Shown here: positions 54,711 through 64,000 of the stretch, piece after piece | How the letters are laid out: every line of letters starts with the position of its first letter | Position numbering within the stretch: position 1 is the stretch's first letter | Assembly: GCA_947561715.1 (NCBI GenBank) | Contig: OX387200.1 | Span: 18,850,501-18,914,500 of the forward strand | DNA: 64,000 nucleotides | Reading direction: 5' to 3' | Source: Ascidia mentula | Lineage: Eukaryota > Chordata > Ascidiacea > Phlebobranchia > Ascidiidae | Program-made: the position numbers and the translations under genes | Notes under the pieces: generated by a model | Databases searched by the model: none | What the model was told of the DNA's origin: nothing | The model's input: the letters and a program-made list of their open reading frames with translations, nothing else

Positions 54711-57353
54711 TCACGAAATCTTTCCTTCTTCCTTTAACTTGGCCAGCTGTCTGTAAAATCGAGCTTTGACGAAGTCGTAGAATTCATACTCGTGCTGAAG
54801 TAAGTGACGTAATCGTGACCTCACTTCCGCGTTTGCCGGCTCTTTTCGGTACGTCTTTGAACCGTCGATTTCTGTCCACAAATACCAGTAAATGTTCTCG
54901 AGGTATAATTTGAATACAGAAGGCATAAACTATCTTGAAAGTTAACCCATGGTTAAAGTAAAAAGTTAAAATGTATTGCATTGCATATATGCTATAAAAT
55001 TATCGCAAATTAAAAACTCCATTGTATGGGACGGATAGGTTTCAATAATCTTGAGGAAAAGCAATGTTGTTGAAGGATTACGGTCGTAAACAATTTACTC
55101 TTTCACCCATAACGGTTTGGCTGGAATAAAAATCTGAGAATTGCAAGCAATACGGATAAGCTTTCGTCCTTCGCAAAACTTTCCTTACCTGGCGAAGAAA
55201 AGTATATATTCTTCACATTCTTGAAATATCTAAAAACAAAAAATACAGTGCTAGAAACGAATGCAAGTTGAAGGTGGCTTACTAAAAACGACCTTTACAC
55301 CGACCTGGGAAATACGGCTTCAAGCACTTTTAAAGTATTAGGGACATCTTCCAGTAGTCCTATAACTGCGTAGTACTTTGCCGCGTTTACCTTAGATTGT
55401 TGCATAGCGTACTTACTTCTTTCTCTGCAAAATATAGAAATCATATCACTGACATAAAATTTGTATTTTTTGTTGCTTGTTTTCATCGTTGCTTTGTTTT
55501 GCAAAATATCACTGGTTTTTAGTACCGCCCGTTCTATTTAACAAGCTTTTGTTTAAAAAATACACACTTACCCGCAAACTGTGTCAAACCCACAGAAGAA
55601 AGGAAACAAGGGGAGAATGTACTCCATGCACTCCTTGCCTTTGCGTAATATGCAGTCGTTAAAACTCTACAAAGTCACAACAAAGTGGAAGTTAAGTAAA
55701 GCTATAAACTATATGATCAAAATGCAACATATTCCGGGGAATGTTGTTAGTGTCAATTCAGACGAATTTAAGTTACGTAATTTCCAAGGAGGCGAGTTCC
55801 TGAAACGTTAAATGCGATTTTGGATTTCAAAAATCCACATACGATTTCGTACTACAACCCGCACCATATTTCTCTCCTCATCCGTGAAGTTTTTTCGTGG
55901 TCGATTCAGATTCACTTTTCCCTGCCGTTTCTTAAACCCAAACCTTATGTAATAGTAGGACGACACCAAGCGGTCAGCAGGATCGCGCACAACGTTAATA
56001 TAGATGGGGTATTCCAAGCCGAACCTGACAAAAAACAATTTTTTAGACTTTTAATTAATTGATGACAACAGCCTGATGTACAATTTTTGCTAAAGGCCAA
56101 CTGCGTTATCTGTAATCAGCAATAAGCGTAATTTGAGGCGAAGATATACATAGAAGATCTTATCTGTTCATGAAAACGCTAACAACAACATTAGCTAGAC
56201 ACAAATACGTTGGTTAGTTTTTGTAAGACTGGTGTGGTGCCTTTCGTGGAGAGAAACACTAAATATATTTTTCTTCACGAAATCCACCTTTTCCAGCATC
56301 ACTATACTTTTACGTGACACAAATGGAAGCTTTATTGTCAACTTCAAAAAGATTCATAATATTTTTGAAACTTTCGTGGAAAGAGATTAAGCAACAACTG
56401 ATGCTACTCTAGGCATGTTTTATTGCTCCAATACGGCTCTTCTGACAAAGCCGCTGCATGGTGGTAGAAACGTCAATATAATAAAATTATTACCATAAAA
56501 GCCGCATAGCAGCAGAGGAAAAAGAATTAGGGGAAGGAATGCAACTCACTTGGTGAAATTGACGTGAGGAAGCTGACTGACGACGAGTGAATCATGGCTT
56601 GGATTTAAGGCAGCTTGTGCTATCACTTCCTATAAAATAACGTCAAACTGTTGGTCACAAACATGTGCATTAGTTTGTCCAATTAACTGCTATTTTTAGT
56701 TTCCCCACAAATCACGCATTGTGTAAATATTGCACTTCTATTACACAAGACCAGGCAGAAAACCTTACCTCAAGTCTATCACCGTAACGGCTGTTGACGT
56801 TGTGTTGGTCAATATACAACAAATTAAACTTCAATTTCTTGGTTAGGCGGCGCAGTGTCCATATCATGGTCGTGCTACCGCATTTCGGAACTCTGTTGTA
56901 GAACACGACCTTCGAGTTGTCGAATGACGTGCGGACAGGAAAGTGTCCGCTCAGTTCAGAGTCGTCAAAGTGCAGATGTGGAGGCAAACCATCGTTGTAG
57001 CCGAAAAAGTTACGTATAGCTAGAACAAAAAAACTGTTTAGAAGTGATTAGAAATTGATCAATGATACTACAGTTAACACGAAAGAAATGCGTGAGAAAA
57101 GCACGAGACTTAATTAACATAACCCACAACTGTACTGTTGTTGAAATTATATGTCGCTACAAACTATGTGTTAAAAATAAGCTCGAGACTTTTTTGGATT
57201 CAAAATAAAAACTTTATGTAACGAACCGTCAGCTCCCTTCAGTACGTTGTGGAGAGATCCTCCTGTAGTTTCCCTTTTGTAAACAGCAGCAAAAATGAAA
57301 ACGCCGCACAACACTAGTGTTATCGTTGTGCGTCGTTTCTTGGGGAAAGACAT
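54711..57353 (-). CDS. UST-like: HS2ST/UST-family uronyl 2-O-sulfotransferase
   Basis: Eight exons on the minus strand: 57227-57353 (ATG), 56769-57019, 56550-56629, 55865-56024, 55572-55633, 55305-55424, 55189-55229 and 54711-54871 (stop); 333 residues. It is a type II Golgi membrane enzyme: a basic start (MSFPKKRRTT) and one hydrophobic anchor (ITLVLCGVFIFAAV) precede the lumenal domain. The PAPS 5'-phosphosulfate loop is YNRVPKCGSTT (residues 83-93) and the 3'-phosphate motif is INVVRDPADRLVSSYYY (162 on). The tail HEYEFYDFVKARF matches uronyl 2-sulfotransferase (YEYEFYHYVKEQF). These enzymes sulfate uronic acids of chondroitin/dermatan or heparan chains. Odd: the position of the catalytic His (GHISYLDF in HS2ST, RHVHFLNF in UST) reads SQLPHVNF, with Gln145 at the catalytic site and His148 displaced. 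The exon 4 to 5 junction is the least certain; the acceptor AAG|GAG was chosen to keep the frame. An in-frame upstream ATG exists at 57392. Confidence 0.87.
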
Positions 57354-59349
57354 GTTCCATAATATCAACACTGTGGAGCCATAAAAAAACAAAGTCTTGC
57401 TTCAAACATGAAACGGAAGCAAAACAACAAAACAAAAACAATTTTCTGCCCGACAGACATCAGATTGGTGTGGAACAATTGCATATCCAGTCGCTTCTGA
57501 TCTTACAAACCCAGTCAACCCTTCTGAAACTTTCCCATCCTGTTCCAGACGCGTACACTTAAAGGTCAGCGGTTACACGGTTGAGTACTTCCACAGCCGC
57601 CACCCTTTTGTGTGGTATACATTCATTTGAAACTGCTTTCGCCGAAATGGTTTAAATAGCTTATAAAAAGGACTGTTTGGCGTGGCGACTTCACGTGTAG
57701 CCCAGCACTAGACTGATTAACTCCAAAGAATGCCTGTCGATGGCTTTACAATAAAACACGGCTCTATACAGTCCTCGCAACTCATATAAAGTCATGTTGT
57801 TAGTCTAGGCATCACCAATAACAACCTGTCCGCTCATTTACTAACGACTAAAACGACAGTCCAGTTATATGGCTACCTTTATTAGACGTGGATTTCAACC
57901 TAGGGAGCTTCGAAACAGACTCTTAACGTTGGTGGTGTGGATATCTTGTAACTTTAAAACACACTAAAACGCATTTACAGACAGAAAGCATCCTTTCATT
58001 GACTCAACCAGTCTGGACTCTGGAACTGTGACCGCTCCATCCAGCTCACCAAGCGCGAACTTAATCGCCCGCGGCTGTGTAAGAAAAAATATCGTGTTTT
58101 TAACCAATTACTTGATTAACAAGCCTTGTATCCGGGTACAAAGAGCACGAATTATGATCAAGGTTTCTGTTTGATGTTGTAATTATAATTACCTTTACTT
58201 GCAATGATCTTAAACCGGGTTGAAATGTACACCGTTTTTTCTTTAAATTTGTAAAAACGAGTTACGCTTGACTGCGTTTGTCTGGTTCTGTTTGCGCACG
58301 CTCGCTGTCGCCTTCCAAGCATTTTCTGTGCGTGATCCGAGGTGAGAGGTCATCGTATTTATTTACTTGGGGTCGGTGTAACGCAAGTAGCATCAAAAGT
58401 GTAATAGATAATTAGAGCATGAATAAATTTTTAAAATGCACGGAAGTTGTACCGTAACTCTTCAAAATGCCTTGACAAAGACAACATCATGTGGCAGTTG
58501 TTGGCGGCGGGATAACTTAAATTCGTAGCTGCGTGTTTCGAAGCGTGTGACATCCTAAAACTACGGCTAGTAAACAACACTCACTGCCAACAAAACATGA
58601 TTATAATGATGAAAGTGACGACAAGGATTGTTAATCGAACAAAATAAATTTGTTTTTCACCCTGCGGTTATCACACGGTTAAGAAACTCTGCTGTACCTC
58701 ATAAAAAGTATTCTAACCTTAAACGCCTTCCAGCTTCCTCTACAACCTGTCCGCTAACGTTACAGAATGAAACAGAGAGCACGGTCGTACAAAGACGGTC
58801 GTACAAACGCCAATATTTACATTTCATGAAAGCAAACTGAAATCATACCGCAAATTAAAAGACAAGCAAGTGGTCAAAGTTTTCGGCTCCAGTCAAAGGC
58901 GTGTCTAATGTTTCCTCTGCAAACAGGTACCACGTGCGGCGCACCTGGGCCCATACAAGTGTACAGGGCCCATTGATGTCAAAACTGGGCCAGCGAATAG
59001 CATTGTTTGTGTTGAAACTGAGGGATTTCCACAGCGAAGACTTGCAATCTTATGTGATCTGGAAAAGTACTCACAGTTCCTCATTTTTTCTCTCAACGAC
59101 CCTGTCTGCAAGTCTTTATGCCAACTTCAATACGTGATATAAAACATAACTTCCACTGGGACTACTAACTCTTAGCCTCGCTCTCACGGCGCACTATCTA
59201 TTTATTTACTTAACCTAATTCAAATCCCCTCTATCCTGTTCACCAAGTGGGACGTGAGGTGCCATGATCTACAATCCGCTTGAGGCAGCAGTAGCACTTT
59301 TTGCAGGTTGTGTCGCGGTCGAACTTTCGCAGTTTTTTTACCACACCGC

Positions 59350-59426
59350 GGGGTGATTGGCAGCATCGGTCAAGCGCTCGACCCACATACCAAGAAGAAA
59401 ACCTGACCAGGATTCCTGGCCGAAGT
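59350..59426 (+). mobile_element. Truncated SINE copy
   Basis: The first 60-odd bases (GGGTGATTGGCAGCAT, CAAGCG, GACCC, ATACCAAGAA, AAAACCT) match the SINE at 14888-15015. The B-box half is missing or too diverged to recognise. Confidence 0.6.
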
Positions 59427-61279
59427 GGCGTTGTTATATATATGCGAATTCTTCTTCAAAAAGGTTGAAGTATTTAAAAACTGTATTCGTGATATTTTAT
59501 TCAAGTTTATTTTGCACAAACACAATAAATATACAAAGTAAAATGGTATGGGCATCGATAAAACTATAAGGGTTATCAAATCAGGCGCCCGTGTTTAGAT
59601 GATATCCTCATTAATATCTCTAAATCGTCACAATTTTTTTGATTGCGTCGTTGGAACACTTTGTAAGGTGAAGGTGCGTCACAGGTTCGTGGAAGTCGGG
59701 AAACACTTTAGAATAGAATGGTTATTTTTGATCTCATGTAATTGTATTTCGGCCTGTTATAGACAACACCGTCAACAACTCATCTGGAGGGATATCGCAG
59801 GCTTGTAAACAAATCCCAAAGCAACATTATTGCCCATACTGTTGAAAACATTCACATGTTAAATTTATTTCAAACGTTTCGGCAAGAACTTATACCCTCA
59901 CACTTCTGCCTCACTATTTCTGTTCAAGTTTTAATGTGTTTTTGTTTTTGTTTTGTGCCGTTTGCTGCGTATTTTCCTCCTCTGGGGGTGCGGGAACGAT
60001 AACAATGATATATGACGTCACCATCCACGCGAGTCTTATCTACGATCTCCTATATAATGCTGGAGCTAGACCATAAAACATCTTCATTCGCAGAATTGTA
60101 GTAAATCCGTTAATAGTGTTCCGAACATTGGAAATAAATCGTAGTTAAACAATACACGTATCGTAGTTTGCAGGTGGATCGCTGTTAATCGAAGAAACAC
60201 ATTACCTTTGGGTCTTTTAAACGACCGATCGATCAGCATTGGCTTAAAACCGTCCACTTTGCCCACGCGCGTTCATTGTTCGCAGAAGTACAAGTGGATT
60301 CTCACCCCAAAGTCAAGTACACTGAACTGGTGGCCAAGAGCTAACTAACGTGTCGTTCCTGAGTTAAAGTTACGATAACAGACCCTGCATATAGGTTTGT
60401 AAATGATATTGTTGTTGAGAATCCTAGGTTAGGGAAGGGAGAAATATGTAACTGTGCAAAAGTATTTGGTTCATTACGGAAGTGTTGCTACTATAAGGTT
60501 GTCACGCGTCATGATATTCCTAAGAACAGGTCAAGTCAAGATTTTAGTGTTGTGCGCCAGGAAGAAAAGTGCTTTAACGTCGGGGTTATGAATAATGCAT
60601 TTTGTTGCGGCTTGAATGTCAGTAATTGGTGGTTATTATATACAACATAAATTCACGTATTTGGGATGGCATATTTTCAGTGCCACAAAAGCAACCTAGT
60701 TAAGTGGTATTGCAAATAAGACTTTAATTATGTCCGGAATATAAATCATAATCAATTTCCGGGGCTTATCACATGTGCAAAGTACAAAATTAAACCCAGA
60801 AGATCAAGTTTGCTTTTCGTATACATTGTGTCCAGTCATATATCAGTTGGAGCAGAGTCGTTGGTGATGGGAATATCGCCCAATTCTAAGCAAAATTTGC
60901 TGTGAAAACATCTTTAAATTCAATCGACTACACCAAAGATTTAAATGATATTGGTTTCAGTCTATTTAATTGGGCAAAGTTGAACTTTGTGCCAAACAAG
61001 GCTGTTCATTAGATTGGGACATTGGATGTATAGTATTAAAATAGCTTAGAGTCACAAAAACATGGCTGCTTCGCAAAAGAACACTATAGTTCAAGCTACA
61101 TAGTGTAATAAGGGAAATGAATAAAAGGGGACTATGCGGCAGCGACATTAATTTCACATGGCTTCGTGTGGTGTTGCGTCAACTTTTGCACGAAACGGTG
61201 TGAGTTACGCTGTGCGGTTTGCAAGATTTGGGAATTGCGGTTCTGCATTCCGTCACAGGCAGACAAAATAAAATTGGAA

Positions 61280-61402
61280 CCGGCGTCGCAAAGTTGGAGA
61301 CTGACAATGCTGTCAAGGCCCCACATTTACATGATATCAAGAACAAATACGACAAAGTTGTTTGCTGTATGGTCACTGAAGTTCGAATCCCTGTGTGGTC
61401 AA
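61280..61402 (+). mobile_element. Diverged SINE copy
   Basis: It ends with GTTCGAATCCCTGTGTGGTCA (B-box at 61381-61390), close to the 3' end of the SINE at 14888-15015, and shares ATATCAAGAACAAA further upstream. The 5' half is poorly conserved, so the start is approximate. Confidence 0.5.
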
Positions 61403-63511
61403 CCAAAAGATTTGAATAAATTTGAAATTACAGCATTCCTACAATATTTTTAATTAATTTTGAGGTGTGGTTTATACAATGCACAAACTTTCACCACAAT
61501 TGAAGAAATTGTGCAGAAATTGTCGTCCTATAACGTATAATTAAGGCAATTAATTTGCTTTCATTCTTAACAGATTTACGAATTTCCTTACAACGATCAT
61601 AGATTTCAGAAACAATGTTTTGTTTCCACGCAAATATCAAATTTTGTATTGCCACGCTCTACCAACATGTTGTAGGGACAATTTATTGGATAATAAAAAG
61701 TTATCATTGGACCCAGACAAAAATGAAAACATTAATAGCAAGTAGTAAACGCAGTTTAGCATCTTATATGCGTAAAGCATCTGTTAACAAACATCTGCCC
61801 ATCCCACAAAAGGCCTGATCATTAAAACACGACACAAAAGGGTGGTCAGTATTAAGGCGCATTAAATTCATTATCCCCCACTAAATCAAATTATAGTGCG
61901 GCACAGTGAGACTTGGCCAGGCGTTATATTGGCAAAAACCGTCGTTTTTGCTTTTGTGCTGTCCCTTGGGACAATGACCCGCGTTTCAACTCAAAAAATT
62001 CACAGCAATCGCCAGGCATTTATAATAAACATATGGCCGTTGCCTTTACGTCGGTGCCGCCTTTTGTAGAACGATGAACTGGCTCGCTTACTCCCTTGCG
62101 AATTTAGAAACAAATGTCAAATTCTGTTTGGCGAAGTATATGCCTGTTGTTTTGTTACATCTTGGACTTCAGACCGGTTGCGTGGTCTATAGTTACAGTT
62201 GCTAAATAAAGTGAAAAACATAGGGACTAACGAAAAGCTACAGCAAAATCAAAATATTGACATTTTTACAACAAGCTGTGTCAGATAATAATAGCGTTCC
62301 CAACGCAGCAGTTGCTAATGAGTACAATCGAAGCTGCTTCCCAAACTTAGTTCAGATGTATAAACGAATTGACTAGTTTTATTTTCAAGACATAATTCTG
62401 GTAATTCATTGTTGTAGCCTAGTCAGTTATGAGTTTTTATTCTCTAAAAAAACTTGTGTTCGTTGTGCATTGGTAACATGGCTTTGGTCCAGTTTGTCGC
62501 AAAAATGTCAACAACAAAACTGGCAGCCAGTGAATTGCACAAGGCCAGGATGGATGTAAAATTAGGTTGATCTAGTTGAGTGCCATGAGCACAGCTGTAC
62601 CAAGTGAACCAATTACAGAGGCCAATCAGCATCGCCACGCTCTTGCAAACACGCGCACCACAGGCCGAAAAGTCCGTTAGGAAGGCAAGTGTGCCTCGTG
62701 CCATCTGTCCCTTGCGCTATGAATAATTTAGCGATCTTTTTTCCCTGCCGCGCCCGCACTCCAACTGCGAAATATCGGCCGGGGAGTTCTTGTTCTCTGT
62801 TTTTGCGATAGTGGAAGGGCGGGCGTTGTGTTTTTGATCAATCTCAGCGCGCTGCGGAGCATATTTAAAGGAGTTACCCTCTTCTCTCTGCCCTCCCGAA
62901 CTGCATGCCTTTGCTCGGGCAGCTACTGCAAATCCTTGCTTCCGAGTTCAGAAAATCGATTTAATGTCAACCAAGGGAAAGTTAGCTGGCAGCGAAACAT
63001 GTTTACAAGACAACGTGTTTGTGAAGGTGGTGTTAGTCTAGCTTTAGTTCATGGCCACTCGCTATTCGTTTGTTGTAAGGAGTGAGAGTTCATCGCACAA
63101 AGTCGCTTTGTTTTGGGATTACTGCACTATAGTGACGTCACTGCTCTTAAGAAAATGTCGAATAGATTTGCAAGCATAGACGAAATTGCGTCATTCTTTA
63201 TGAATTTTGTATGAGGTTCAACGCTTTCGGCACAAGAGTGCGATGTCTGCAGTTGTGCGGCGTGTTTGTTTTATTTTGTTGGGCATTGGAATGCCAACAT
63301 GTTTTTGATGTTGTTTAAGTTATGTGTCATGACAAGTACATTAGTGAAACGATGTCTTATTTTTAGGTTGGATTCCAGCATTATTCTGTGGTAGAGAAGA
63401 ACATTTATTTACTTCAAATCATTTATTGTCTTTCAACATCTGCAACTGTAGGTTTATTGTGGCTGTTGATAAGATTGGAAACACCAGAACACTTGAACAC
63501 AGAAGTGAAGT

Positions 63512-64000
63512 ATGCAAGTTGGGTTATTTATCATTGCCCTCATTGGGGTTGCTGGTAAGTCTTAGTTTTTTGATTTTTTGTTACATCTGTTGCTTAACAT
63601 TGCATCATGCCAATATTAAGAGTTTTGTTAATGTTCTACAATGTAGCCTACCTGCAAAGTTTTTTCATTAAAAATGTTTTAACTTAGGATTTTTTAGTTT
63701 GTCTTGTGATTTGGTTTGACAAGCTAGAATTAGTTGAAATATTTGGTTTAAATTTCAACAATACATGGCATTGTTTAAACATCAAACCATAAGTGACATT
63801 CTAATCAGCACCCTAGTGCTAATAGTAATAAAACTACAGTCTATTGATCAGGCAAGGATGGTCAATAAATATCCAATATTCTGTCTGTGGGGTGGGGAGG
63901 GAAAGACAAGGCTTATTTAATACCAACCAAATAGGCCGTTGTTTGTATCTCGTGTACGGTTTCCTTCCTTTACAATAGTTTGGTCCGTGGGAACCAGAAT
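63512..64000 (+). CDS. 5' end of a secreted or membrane protein (runs off the window)
   Basis: An ATG at 63512 opens a 43-base exon (63512-63554) encoding MQVGLFIIALIGVAG, a plausible hydrophobic signal peptide, followed by the good donor G|GTAAGT. A pyrimidine-rich acceptor (TTTACAATAG) at 63969-63978 opens a second exon at 63979 in matching phase (VWSVGTR). A phase-1 junction after the signal peptide is typical of Ig-superfamily genes, so this could be another cell-surface Ig gene, but too little is visible to name a family. Confidence 0.45.

Larger units (their letters stand above)
57354..63511. other. Gene-poor region with SINE remnants
   Basis: About 6.2 kb upstream of the divergent sulfotransferase (-) and terminal gene (+). 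It holds diverged SINE copies near 59350 and 61280 and perfect TGACGTCA sites at 60013-60020 and 63133-63140. ATATTTAAAGG near 62859 could be a TATA-like element for the plus-strand gene. No further coding exon was recognised. Confidence 0.45.

Noticed and set aside
57229..57441. 70-codon alternative frame over the first sulfotransferase exon
   Set aside because: Shadow of the real frame, which alone encodes the basic start plus membrane anchor and joins in phase to the next exon.
62444..62704. 86-codon minus-strand frame with hydrophobic stretches
   Set aside because: Hydrophobicity alone is weak evidence; no family resemblance or gene structure.

Overview
The window is animal nuclear DNA. 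It is AT-rich, and its genes are split into many short exons (about 28-630 bases) with compact GT-AG introns. The families present are a JAM/CTX-type immunoglobulin protein, an A2-like adenosine receptor, an ERG/FLI-type ETS factor, a b0,+AT amino-acid transporter, ETHE1 and a 2-O-sulfotransferase. Chordate-type families in compact, AT-rich, intron-dense DNA suggest a tunicate such as Ciona. That is an inference from gene style, not a match to a reference. All gene models below were built by hand from splice sites, reading-frame phase and family motifs.

Layout. 1-4946 (+): 3' part of a two-Ig-domain JAM/CTX-like membrane protein, cut by the window start. 5.5-17.9 kb: no recognisable gene; it holds a tRNA-derived SINE with clear target-site duplications. 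17863-21712 (+): seven-exon adenosine receptor with a very long third intracellular loop. 23152-31368 (-): nine-exon ERG/FLI-type factor with PNT and ETS domains. 31.4-38.8 kb: no recognisable gene. 38774-43013 (-): twelve-exon SLC7A9-like transporter whose start codon lies in a 29-bp tandem duplication. 43.0-47.2 kb: a hAT-like MITE and a small tandem repeat, no gene. 47220-48798 and 50707-53397 (-): two tandem ETHE1 genes; the downstream one has lost about 32 internal residues. 54711-57353 (-): eight-exon HS2ST/UST-family sulfotransferase. 57.4-63.5 kb: SINE remnants. 63512-64000 (+): signal-peptide exon and the beginning of a second exon of a gene that runs off the window.

The genes do not form one pathway. 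Two ETHE1 copies side by side imply a locus with doubled or specialised mitochondrial sulfide (persulfide) metabolism. The b0,+AT transporter next door would carry cystine and dibasic amino acids, but co-regulation is not shown. The most notable features are the ETHE1 pair (internal deletion in one copy, near-identical upstream block in both), the roughly 240-residue loop in an otherwise canonical adenosine receptor, the frame-shifted duplication at the transporter start, the apparent loss of the catalytic histidine in the sulfotransferase, and an excess of perfect TGACGTCA palindromes.
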